Notes under the pieces: model-generated
Database searches by the model: none
Seen by the model: the letters and a program-made list of their open reading frames with translations, nothing else
What the model was told of the DNA's origin: nothing
Shown here: piece by piece, positions 42,740 to 50,434 of the stretch
Layout: the number at the start of each line of letters is the position of its first letter
How positions within the stretch are numbered: position 1 is the first letter of the stretch
Source: an uncultured Bacteroidota bacterium
GTDB taxonomy: Bacteria > Bacteroidota > Bacteroidia > Chitinophagales > S012-47
Direction: 5' to 3'
Length of the DNA stretch: 50,745 bases
Assembly: GCA_913062655.1 (NCBI GenBank)
Contig: CAJXXO010000001.1
Location: forward strand, 1 to 50,745
Made by a program: the position numbers and the translations under genes

Positions 42740-44410
42740 TTACGGATTGGTCAGTATGGATGAGTAGGCCGCTGTATCCTTCAACAGTTCTATGGCCTTC
42801 TTCAGCATGGGGTCGTCATCGAAAGAGGATTCAATTTCGCCTCGCTGGTAGAAGTACCTGCTTACAATCTCTTCTTCCAGTAGCTCCTTGATCTGATCTT
42901 TGAACTTCACCAGATCCTTGTCTTTATCGTCTTGAATATTGGTACGGATGTCAGACAAGGTAGTCGAGATCGCATCATAGTACTGCTCTTCCTTGGTTTG
43001 TTCTTCAAACTGCTTCAACAGGCGCTCACTGCGGGTTTCGTAGGCATAATCCTTATCGGACAGATAATCGATAAACAGGGCATAATCCTCTTCGCTAAGG
43101 GCAAAAGCCTTAGGCTCGGTGATGGAATCGTGTTGATAATAGTAGGAAGTGGCATAATCGAACAGCAAATCATTGGCCATGAGGCTACCGGTAATGTTAG
43201 CGAGCTTCATCGGTTCCACATCGATGTCGGGTTCAATACCACCACCATCATACACCGTCCGGCCATTGGCTGTAGTAAAGGCATTTTTCAGGGAGTCGGG
43301 AATTTTTGAAATGGTACCATCCTCATTTCGGTGGCTATAGTCGATGGCCTGAATACAGCGGCCACTTGGGGTATAATACTTGGCGGTGGTCAGCTTCAGT
43401 TTTGTATTGAAGGCGATATCGCGGGTCTGCTGCACCAATCCTTTTCCAAACGAACGCTGCCCGATTACCACGCCACGGTCGTAGTCTTGCAAGGTGCCGG
43501 CCACAATCTCTGATGCCGATGCCGAAGTGCTATTGATTAAAACGACAATCGGAATATCCAGATCTTCTGGTTTATTCAAGGTCTTAAAGTCGCGGTTCCA
43601 TTCCTGCACTTTGCCTTTGGTACTCACCACCAACTTACCTTTTTCAATAAACAGATTGCATATGTTTACGGCTTCGTGGAGGAGTCCACCCGGATTGCCG
43701 CGTAGGTCCAGGACCAGCCCGCCTATATCTTTTTCGTCTTTCAGATCACGAAAAGCATTTTTGATGTTTTTGCCGGCATCCTGTGTAAACTGGGTAAGGC
43801 GGATGTAGCCGATATCATCTTTAAGGTAACCGTAGTAGGGTACGTTATCCAGGTTGATGTCCTCTCTCTCCACGGTGAAGTATTGGTCTTCCTCAAAGCC
43901 GGGTCTGCGAATCAACAAATCTACAGTTGTGCCAGGCGCACCCTTCAGGATGTTGCTGATCTCTTCAACGGTTTTATCTTTTGTAGACTGTCCTTCCACT
44001 TCGATGATAAGGTCACCGGCTTTGAGGCCGGCTTTCGTAGCCGGGGCATTTTCATAAGGCTCCATGACGGCTATGTAATCATCCTTTCTTCGGATAATGG
44101 CACCAATGCCCCCATACTTTCCGGTCGTTTGAAAGCGAAAATTTTCCATTTGCGACTCGGAATAGTAGTTGGTGTAGGGATCCAATGAGCTCAGCATGGC
44201 ATCTATGCCGGTCCGCATCAATTCATTGGGGTTGATCTCGTCTACATAATAGATATTCAGCTCTTTGTAGATGTCGGATAGAATTTCGAGGTTTTTCGAC
44301 AGTTCAAAATAATTATCGCCTGCTGCGATAGGTATGGTAATAGCACCAGCAAAGCCCAGTGCTACCAACCATTTCTTTGGTCTTTGGAAAAACTTACGAA
44401 TGCGATTCAT
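42740..44410 (-). CDS. S41-family carboxy-terminal processing peptidase
   Basis: A protein of 556 residues from the ATG at 44410 (MNRIRKFFQRPKK, then a membrane helix); an in-frame ATG at 44452 would lengthen it but overlap yidD more. A PDZ domain lies at about 90-170 (MEPYENAPATKAGLKAGDLI). The protease core has the Ser/Lys pair in NSTSASASEIVAGTL and SFGKGLVQQT. CtpA-type enzymes trim periplasmic protein C-termini. It overlaps the yidD end by 17 bp and follows rnpA-yidD in a chain, which is frequent in Bacteroidota. Confidence 0.92.
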   Translation of the reverse strand: MNRIRKFFQRPKKWLVALGFAGAITIPIAAGDNYFELSKNLEILSDIYKELNIYYVDEINPNELMRTGIDAMLSSLDPYTNYYSESQMENFRFQTTGKYGGIGAIIRRKDDYIAVMEPYENAPATKAGLKAGDLIIEVEGQSTKDKTVEEISNILKGAPGTTVDLLIRRPGFEEDQYFTVEREDINLDNVPYYGYLKDDIGYIRLTQFTQDAGKNIKNAFRDLKDEKDIGGLVLDLRGNPGGLLHEAVNICNLFIEKGKLVVSTKGKVQEWNRDFKTLNKPEDLDIPIVVLINSTSASASEIVAGTLQDYDRGVVIGQRSFGKGLVQQTRDIAFNTKLKLTTAKYYTPSGRCIQAIDYSHRNEDGTISKIPDSLKNAFTTANGRTVYDGGGIEPDIDVEPMKLANITGSLMANDLLFDYATSYYYQHDSITEPKAFALSEEDYALFIDYLSDKDYAYETRSERLLKQFEEQTKEEQYYDAISTTLSDIRTNIQDDKDKDLVKFKDQIKELLEEEIVSRYFYQRGEIESSFDDDPMLKKAIELLKDTAAYSSILTNP

Positions 44411-44636
44411 GCCTTTCTTTTTTCTCGGGTACGGGATCGTAGCCATGTCCACCCCAGGGATGACAACGTGAAATGCGCTTAATGGTTAGCCATCCCCCTC
44501 GAATGGGGCCAAATTTCTGTATAGCTTCCACACCATATTGTGAGCAGGTGGGCGTATACCGGCAAGCGTTGGGCAGATAGGGGGAAATCACTTGCTGGTA
44601 CAACCGAATAAGACCCACAAAAAGCCAACTAATCAT
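44394..44636 (-). CDS. yidD: Membrane protein insertion efficiency factor YidD
   Basis: An 80-residue protein from the ATG at 44636; an upstream TTG would overlap rnpA. It has the family pattern IRLYQQVISPYLPNACRYTP, then TCSQYGVEAIQKFG and RCHPWGGHGYDPVP with the conserved Cys residues. YidD helps the YidC insertase. It lies 4 bp after rnpA and overlaps the S41 gene, as in many bacteria. Confidence 0.94.
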   Translation of the reverse strand: MISWLFVGLIRLYQQVISPYLPNACRYTPTCSQYGVEAIQKFGPIRGGWLTIKRISRCHPWGGHGYDPVPEKKERHESHS

Positions 44637-44640
44637 GGCG

Positions 44641-45024
44641 CTAAGCCTCTTCAATGGCTTGGATTAAACGATTTAAAATTAGGATTATTTTCGGGTGGAG
44701 CTCGTTAAAGGACGTTACTTTTTTGTCATTGTAGATAAACATCAACAACAATTGACGGTCCTTTCGCTGCAGGGCAGTATACAGCTCCTGTTTAGCAATG
44801 CGATACCCTTCTCTTAGGTTCCTTTTGACTTGATTGCGGTCGTGAGCTTTGGCGAGGTGCCGCTTGCTGGCGCTAAAGGCCACCTTGGCAGGAATGGAGG
44901 CGGGCGAAAAGTTGTGCAATCGATACACCAATCGAATGGGCCACTCGTCTATAGTGGCATTAGACGCAAACAGCGCCTGGATTAACCTGCGCTGTTTTAT
45001 ACGTTCATGCCGGGTGAGCCGGCT
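44641..45024 (-). CDS. rnpA: Ribonuclease P protein component, start codon not resolved
   Basis: RnpA binds the RNase P RNA in tRNA 5' processing. The core is intact: IPAKVAFSASKRHLAKAHDR followed by NQVKRNLREGYRIAK. The first available NTG start is a TTG at 44931, but the family-typical N-terminus continues upstream in frame: SRLTRHERIKQRR, LIQALFASNAT, and DEWPIRLVYRL. It begins near 45024, and no ATG, GTG or TTG occurs in this frame between the TGA at 45068-45070 and 44931. Coordinates given are the homology, not a proven start. Candidates are a non-canonical start, or an indel in this assembly or strain. It follows rpmH and precedes yidD, the usual order. Confidence 0.85.
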   Translation of the reverse strand, partial: SRLTRHERIKQRRLIQALFASNATIDEWPIRLVYRLHNFSPASIPAKVAFSASKRHLAKAHDRNQVKRNLREGYRIAKQELYTALQRKDRQLLLMFIYNDKKVTSFNELHPKIILILNRLIQAIEEA

Positions 45025-45061
45025 GTCAGATGTCGAAAATAAAGAAGTCGTAGGCGTGGGC

Positions 45062-45217
45062 TTACTTCAAACGCTTCTCGTCAGATACCGAAAGTTTCTT
45101 GCGACCTTTCTTTCTGCGTGCTTTGATAACGTTGCGGCCCCAACGGTCTTTCATCCGACTGCGGAATCCGTGCTTGTTGGTACGCTTCTTTCTAGAGGGT
45201 TGATACGTTCTTTTCAT
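45062..45217 (-). CDS. rpmH: 50S ribosomal protein L34
   Basis: A 51-residue, strongly basic protein: MKRTYQPSRKKRTNKHGFRS, then RMKDRWGRNVIKARRKKGRK and a DEKRLK tail, an unmistakable L34. It begins an rpmH-rnpA-yidD cluster and has its own -7 box 23-30 bp upstream. The gene is too short to be flagged by length alone, but the sequence is diagnostic. Confidence 0.96.
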   Translation of the reverse strand: MKRTYQPSRKKRTNKHGFRSRMKDRWGRNVIKARRKKGRKKLSVSDEKRLK

Positions 45218-45239
45218 CGCTCACTTTATTTGCGGTGTG

Positions 45240-45247
45240 CAAAAATA
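45240..45247 (-). promoter_or_regulatory. -7 box of the rpmH operon
   Basis: On the minus strand, TATTTTTG matches TAnnTTTG exactly, giving a predicted leader of about 16 nt to the rpmH ATG at 45217. No strong -33 box is visible; TTCA lies at the expected place. Confidence 0.55.
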
Positions 45248-45271
45248 CAGGTATTCTAATATAAAGTGAAA

Positions 45272-45280
45272 TTATCCACA
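45272..45280 (+). other. Perfect DnaA box between rpmH and rho
   Basis: TTATCCACA matches the bacterial DnaA-box consensus at all nine positions. It lies in the AT-rich spacer upstream of rpmH and touches the rho terminator. A single box is not an origin, but rpmH is next to oriC or dnaA in many bacteria. Confidence 0.5.
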
Positions 45281-45282
45281 TA

Positions 45283-45310
45283 AAAAGGGCGGAAACCAAG
45301 CCGCCCTTTT
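45283..45310 (-). terminator. Intrinsic terminator of rho
   Basis: AAAAGGGCGG (45283-45292) and CCGCCCTTTT (45301-45310) form a perfect 10-bp stem with an 8-nt loop, 10 bp after the rho stop. T-runs exist on both strands. Confidence 0.9.
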
Positions 45311-45319
45311 CCTAGTGTC

Positions 45320-46924
45320 TTATCCATTCATAGAAATGAGGAATTCTTCGTTGGTCTTCGTCCCTTTCATATTGTTGAGAATGAAGTCCATCGCTTCCTC
45401 TGTATTCATATCAGCCAGGTGTTTGCGCAAAATCCACATGCGTTGCAACACGTCACGATCAAGCAGCAAGTCTTCCCGTCTTGTACTGGAGCTTACCAGG
45501 TCGATGGCCGGGAATATCCTGCGGTTGGCCAATTTGCGGTCGAGAGACAATTCCATGTTACCCGTACCCTTGAATTCTTCAAAGATTACCTCATCCATCT
45601 TGGAGCCGGTATCGATCAAGGCGGTAGCAAGAATGGTCAGGCTTCCACCATTTTCAATATTACGGGCGGCACCAAAGAATTGCTTGGGTTTGTGCAAGGC
45701 ATTGGCTTCAACACCTCCAGACAACACCTTACCAGATGGAGGTGCAACTGTATTGTGTGCGCGGGCTAGACGAGTGATAGAGTCGAGCAGTATTACCACA
45801 TCCTGACCGCACTCTACCAGGCGCTTGGCTTTTTGGAGCACAATATTAGATACCTTGACATGTCGCTCTGCCGGTTCGTCAAACGTAGATGCGATCACCT
45901 CTGCATTTACGCTTCGTTCCATATCGGTTACCTCTTCCGGGCGTTCATCAATCAATAAGATGAGTAGGTACACTTCCGGATGATTACGGGCAATGGCGTT
46001 GGCTACTGCTTTCAGCAAGAGGGTCTTACCCGTCTTGGGTTGCGCCACGATCATACCCCGCTGGCCCTTGCCAATTGGGGTAAACATGTCCATGATTCGT
46101 GTGGAGTAGTCAACACTATCGGTAGACAGATCAAGCTTTTGCTCAGGGAAAAGCGGTGTCAGGTAATCAAACGGTACGCGATCGCGCACATCATCAGGCT
46201 TGCGCTCATTGATGGTCTCTACCTTAAGCAAGGCAAAGTACTTTTCCCCTTCTTTTGGGGGGCGAATGCTGCCCTTCACGGTATCACCGGTCTTCAGGCC
46301 AAACAGTTTGATCTGCGATGGCGATACATAAATGTCATCGGGAGAGGAGAGGTAATTGTAGTCAGCGGAGCGGAGGAAACCGTACCCATCGGGCATCATT
46401 TCCAGTACGCCTTCGCCATTGATTACGCCATCGAGCTCCACATCAAAGGCATTTGACTTATCCTCTTGCTGTGGCTTACGGCTCGGACGATTGTCGCTTC
46501 TTTGCTCTCTTCGATCGTCATGGCGCTGGTCTTTGCGATCATCCTGTCGCGACTCTTTTTTCTCATCGCCAGACTTCCTGTCGCGGTGATCTGTGCGCTT
46601 GGTTTTCTTATCGTCTTCTTTTGGAGCAGGCTTATCGCTTTTTTGCTCGCCTGATTGAGCAGACTTATCGTCTTTAGTTGTCTTTCGGGGTTCGCGTTTG
46701 CGTCTTGGCTTTTGCTCCTGCGATGCTTTATTATCGCGTTTTTCTTCTCCATTACTCTGCTTACTGCTGGGCTTGGGCGCCTCGCCTGTAATGGCTTGTT
46801 GATCCAGAATTTTGTAGATCAGATCTTGCTTATTCAGGGATCGGTAGGATTTGATATTGAGTTGTTTTGCAATGTCTTGCAAGTCAGCCACGAGCATGTC
46901 GTTCAGCTGCAAAATGTCGTACAT
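45320..46924 (-). CDS. rho: Transcription termination factor Rho with a charged N-terminal insert
   Basis: A 534-residue Rho. It has an N-terminal helical domain (about 1-47), a hydrophilic insert at about 48-157 made mostly of K, R, D, E, Q and S, the cold-shock-like RNA-binding domain (EGVLEMMPDGYGFLRSADYN), and a RecA-type ATPase with GQRGMIVAQPKTGKT (about 287-301) and LIDERPEEVTDMERSV. E. coli Rho is 419 residues; Bacteroidota Rho proteins commonly carry such disordered inserts, reported to support condensate formation and termination in Bacteroides. It has a divergent neighbour, serS, and its own terminator. Confidence 0.95.
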   Translation of the reverse strand: MYDILQLNDMLVADLQDIAKQLNIKSYRSLNKQDLIYKILDQQAITGEAPKPSSKQSNGEEKRDNKASQEQKPRRKREPRKTTKDDKSAQSGEQKSDKPAPKEDDKKTKRTDHRDRKSGDEKKESRQDDRKDQRHDDRREQRSDNRPSRKPQQEDKSNAFDVELDGVINGEGVLEMMPDGYGFLRSADYNYLSSPDDIYVSPSQIKLFGLKTGDTVKGSIRPPKEGEKYFALLKVETINERKPDDVRDRVPFDYLTPLFPEQKLDLSTDSVDYSTRIMDMFTPIGKGQRGMIVAQPKTGKTLLLKAVANAIARNHPEVYLLILLIDERPEEVTDMERSVNAEVIASTFDEPAERHVKVSNIVLQKAKRLVECGQDVVILLDSITRLARAHNTVAPPSGKVLSGGVEANALHKPKQFFGAARNIENGGSLTILATALIDTGSKMDEVIFEEFKGTGNMELSLDRKLANRRIFPAIDLVSSSTRREDLLLDRDVLQRMWILRKHLADMNTEEAMDFILNNMKGTKTNEEFLISMNG

Positions 46925-47023
46925 GTGTATACGTATTTATGGTATGAAATGGTGAAATGTCGTCTTACAAAAAAGAGGGATAAAATCGGCCTCACCAGGG
47001 ATGGTGGAGGCAGAATTGTAATG

Positions 47024-47055
47024 CAATGTTACGTATTACTTACGAAATAGTCAAA
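47024..47055 (-). promoter_or_regulatory. Candidate rho promoter
   Basis: On the minus strand, TTTG (47055-47052), a 20-bp spacer and TAACATTG (47031-47024) match the Bacteroidota promoter with one mismatch. It gives a leader of roughly 90 nt before the rho ATG. Confidence 0.4.
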
Positions 47056-47111
47056 TGCACGAATAGGGTAGCGAGTTCCGGAAGGGTGCTGTAAAATGAC
47101 CCGTAGAAGAA

Positions 47112-47119
47112 TATCTTTG
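47112..47119 (+). promoter_or_regulatory. -7 box of serS
   Basis: TATCTTTG matches TAnnTTTG exactly and lies 17 bp before the serS ATG (47137), leaving a leader of about 10 nt. No -33 box was found at the expected distance. Confidence 0.5.
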
Positions 47120-47136
47120 CAACAAAGGTTCAAATT

Positions 47137-48402
47137 ATGTTGAGTGTACCCTATTTACGCGAGCATCGGGAAGAGGCCATTGCGGGCCTAAAAAAGCGGG
47201 GTGTGGAAGCAGCACCTTTGATAGATAAGGTGATGGCTTTGGATGATGAGCGCAAGACGCAGCAGCAAGCGCATGATGGTTTGTTGGCGGAGATGAATCG
47301 CTTGTCTAAGTCCATTGGTCAACTGTATAAAGAGGGTAAACGGGAAGAGGCAGAAGAAAAAAAAGCAGCGGTAAGCGCACTCAAGGAAAAGGCTTCCGGG
47401 TTGGAGGCGGCTCGTAAGGATACCTTACTGGCCTTGCAGGAAGTGCTGGAGCAAATCCCAAATGTTCCACATGAAACAGTAGCTGCCGGACAATCTGAAG
47501 AAGACAATGTATTGGTAAGAGAGGGTGAACTAGCTGCTGCACCCAACCAGAAGAAACCGCACTGGGATATAGCCAAAGACCTGGATATACTGGATTTTGA
47601 ATTGGGCAATGTGCTCACCGGTAGTGGATTTCCCGTGTTCAGAGGAAAAGGCGCTCGATTGCAGCGGGCTTTAATCAGTTATTTTCTGGACCAGGCCCAG
47701 GAGCAAGGATATGAAGAAGTAATGCCGCCCCTGTTGGTGAATGCAGACTCTGCCTACGCTACCGGACAACTGCCGGATAAGGAGGGTCAGATGTATACGA
47801 TCACGGAGGACCAGTTATACCTTATTCCTACCGCGGAGGTACCCATCACCAATATTTATCGAGGGCGGTTATTAGAGGAAAGCGATTTGCCAAGGAAGCA
47901 CGTTGGCTATACCCCGTGTTTCCGCAGAGAAGCCGGTTCTTATGGTAAAGATGTGCGGGGGTTGAATCGCGTTCACCAGTTTGATAAGGTGGAAATTGTG
48001 CAATTGGTGCATCCTGAGCATTCATACCAGGTACTGGAAGATATGGTCAGCTACGTGGAGTCGCTGGTGCAGTCCCTGGAGCTGCCCTACCGAATCGTTC
48101 GCCTTTGTGGTGGTGATCTTGGGTTTACATCCGCACTTACCTACGACTTTGAAGTCTATGCCGCTGCGCAAGATAAGTGGCTTGAGGTAAGTTCTGTGTC
48201 CAACTTTGAAGACTTTCAAAGTCAGCGATTGAACTGCCGGTTTAGGGATGACAATAAAAAGAAGCACCTCGTGCATACCTTGAATGGTAGTGCATTGGCT
48301 TTACCGCGCATCATGGCTGCGCTGTTGGAAAATCACCAGGATAGTCATGGGATTGTGGTACCGGAAGTGTTGCGGCCTTACACCGGCTTTGATCGAATAT
48401 GA
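47137..48402 (+). CDS. serS: Serine-tRNA ligase
   Basis: A 421-residue class II aminoacyl-tRNA synthetase. The N-terminal coiled-coil arm (about 30-100, rich in K, E, A) grips the long variable arm of tRNA-Ser. Motif 2 is TPCFRREAGSYGKDVRG and motif 3 is NGSALALPRIMAALLE. It charges tRNA-Ser (and tRNA-Sec where present) in the cytoplasm. Its TGA abuts the stop of the convergent gene at 48403 (TGATCA), without a visible terminator. Confidence 0.96.
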   Translation: MLSVPYLREHREEAIAGLKKRGVEAAPLIDKVMALDDERKTQQQAHDGLLAEMNRLSKSIGQLYKEGKREEAEEKKAAVSALKEKASGLEAARKDTLLALQEVLEQIPNVPHETVAAGQSEEDNVLVREGELAAAPNQKKPHWDIAKDLDILDFELGNVLTGSGFPVFRGKGARLQRALISYFLDQAQEQGYEEVMPPLLVNADSAYATGQLPDKEGQMYTITEDQLYLIPTAEVPITNIYRGRLLEESDLPRKHVGYTPCFRREAGSYGKDVRGLNRVHQFDKVEIVQLVHPEHSYQVLEDMVSYVESLVQSLELPYRIVRLCGGDLGFTSALTYDFEVYAAAQDKWLEVSSVSNFEDFQSQRLNCRFRDDNKKKHLVHTLNGSALALPRIMAALLENHQDSHGIVVPEVLRPYTGFDRI

Positions 48403-48996
48403 TCAGCGACTGACTAATGCGGCAGTATCATCTGTCAGTTGTTGCACTTTGAAATAGACACGCACTTCGGTAAGCATATCGGTTACGGTGTGGGATTGGT
48501 TGGCTAAATGGGGCATTACATACCCGCTTACCGATTGATTCAACTGCAGGGCGACAAAGAGCGCCTGTTCAACGGATCGTGGGTGTCCGATCATGGTCAT
48601 CGTACAATTATGTTGTTCCAGACAAACATTATAGACAGCTTCGATCAAGGTGGTAGCTGAGTGCAACGTGTAGACTTGCAGATTTTCCTCTTGTAGTTCG
48701 GTATTTATTTTCCGGGCGGAGGCTTCGCCTTTCGCATTGTATGCGATATACAACTCTTGTAAATATCCTTGTTGTAATAGGATGCGGCATTTATTCGATA
48801 AGTTGCTAAGATCCTGGGTATCTGCCTCATCAATATAGAGGAAGCCCAAGTCTGCTGCCGGCAGTTGCGATAAGTTACTGTGTATATGGGGTTGTGTGGT
48901 GCGCTGCATCACTTGGTGGGTGTACAAAACAAACCCACTACACAGCAAGGATACTACTGCAGCAAATACCAGTATTTTTCGAAAAGTAGCTATCAT
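48403..48996 (-). CDS. Conserved membrane-anchored protein, possibly SanA/DUF218-like
   Basis: A 197-residue protein with an N-terminal membrane anchor (FRKILVFAAVVSLLCSGFVL). The C-terminal part (TMTMIGHPRSVEQALFVALQ, then LNQSVSGYVMP) is faintly like the SanA/YdcF (DUF218) fold, where a similar helix precedes the conserved ALFxARQLG pattern. The usual early glycine-rich motif is not evident. I cannot give a function. It has a -7 box upstream and converges directly on serS. Confidence 0.5.
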   Translation of the reverse strand: MIATFRKILVFAAVVSLLCSGFVLYTHQVMQRTTQPHIHSNLSQLPAADLGFLYIDEADTQDLSNLSNKCRILLQQGYLQELYIAYNAKGEASARKINTELQEENLQVYTLHSATTLIEAVYNVCLEQHNCTMTMIGHPRSVEQALFVALQLNQSVSGYVMPHLANQSHTVTDMLTEVRVYFKVQQLTDDTAALVSR

Positions 48997-49022
48997 GAAA
49001 GGAGCTTGCGTTGCTTTCGCGG

Positions 49023-49030
49023 CAAAACTA
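49023..49030 (-). promoter_or_regulatory. -7 box of the 48.4-49.0 kb gene
   Basis: On the minus strand, TAGTTTTG matches TAnnTTTG exactly and predicts a leader of about 20 nt to the ATG at 48996. No -33 box is evident. Confidence 0.45.
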
Positions 49031-49120
49031 AGTCTATTTTGATGCGTATTCTACTAATTGGTTGCAGTTTAATACACCCATAACTTGTTGATTGTGTACG
49101 AATGCGCTACACTTTAGTTG

Positions 49121-50434
49121 CTAATCCGGACTAATTTTGACGTTGTTTTCCCAATTGGCACGAATAGTTATGGGAGAAGGTATAACGAAGACAGCTTCCG
49201 GTAATTGCCGTAAGGCCCATCTCCCCGCATCCCAATAGCCATTTTCATTGCGGTCTACTATGGCCCGAACCGTATAGTTGCCGGGTGACAAGTAGGGTAT
49301 TCGCCAGGCGTCTCCTTTAGTGGTGTGGGATTGTATAAGTGTGCCCGTCTCCGTAAGCAGTTGAAGCAGAATGGTTGAACCGATCCAGGTGCTGTCAATT
49401 GCCACAACTAACTGTCCCCATTCCTCTTTTTTCGGGATGGGTATCAATCCAGAAGCCGGCCGATTAGGATAACCAAACCAGTCAACTAGATGCTGCGGAC
49501 GCCAAGCCCATTTTAGGGTGTCGCCAAAAGGAATCCCGTCTGTTTTTATCTCGATAGCGGTACGTGTTGCAACACATTGATAATCAATGGGCAGCGAATC
49601 AATAGAAAGGGTAAACGATTGGCTATCAATATGTTGTAGAGGTGTTTTTAATTGATAGCGGAGGGTTAAACCCTTCTCGCGATACTGTATCATGGGTGCT
49701 GGTAGGGAAAATACCGAATCTCGGTCAGGCAGTTGTCGCAGCGGTAGTGTATCCGTAAAGGTAAGAGTGTCGGAATAGGTTGCGTGCAACACCAGCGAGT
49801 CTGCTGTAGTAGGCTGGTACATGACCCGGAAAGAGTCAGTGTGCAATGGAATGACGGCAAACGAATCAACGCCAGACAATTGAAGTGCTGCTGCGGGTAG
49901 CGGATAGCTGGAGGTAATGGTCAACAGTCCTTGCTCTTCCTGTTTGCTCTTGCATGCGAAATCGAAGGCATGCGGTGGATTAATTAGCATCATTTTGCGG
50001 GCTGGCGAATTGCTTGGTGTAACGGGTTCAGCTAAAAAGGCCATTGACTCTGTAGCAGGTTGTATGCGCAGATCGTTGTTCTGATCAGCAAATCCTATGA
50101 CCGTAAATGTATCTGCCCGCAAGTAAGCAAAGTTGACCTGCCCTTCCTCGTTGGTTTGTTGAAAGTAAATCGGCTTATCGGTACCCAAGGTACTGTCAGT
50201 AACGGTTATGGGGTACAATCCAACAACGATATCGGGTACCGGTTGCTGCGTCAGGGGGTGACGCACTTCGAATGCCAGGGACAGCGAATCAATGTAGGCT
50301 CCGGTAGAGAAAACGTAGGAAAAATTGGATAGCACATTATTCTCATTCAAGTCTTTCAGGCTGTTTCCAAAATTGATGAGATAATTGAGGGGAAAGAAAA
50401 AGAGCTTCTCACCGTATAGCGAGATCTCAATGAC
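49121..50434 (-). pseudogene. Ig-like domain protein with the N-terminus lost
   Basis: The frame (409 residues from an internal TTG at 50350) is homologous to Bacteroidota proteins with an N-terminal SbsA-type Ig-like domain (usually about 550 residues): LNYLINFGNSLKDLNENNVL, then NFSYVFSTGAYIDSLSL and KPIYFQQTNEEGQVNFAYLR. Homology continues upstream of the TTG to about 50434 (VIEISLYGEKLFFFP). There an in-frame TGA (50435-50437) ends an unrelated membrane-protein frame. The signal peptide, lipobox and most of the Ig-like domain are absent, and no normal start precedes the remainder. A truncation or interruption at the junction is the simplest reading. The remaining part is otherwise open to its stop. 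Confidence 0.65.
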
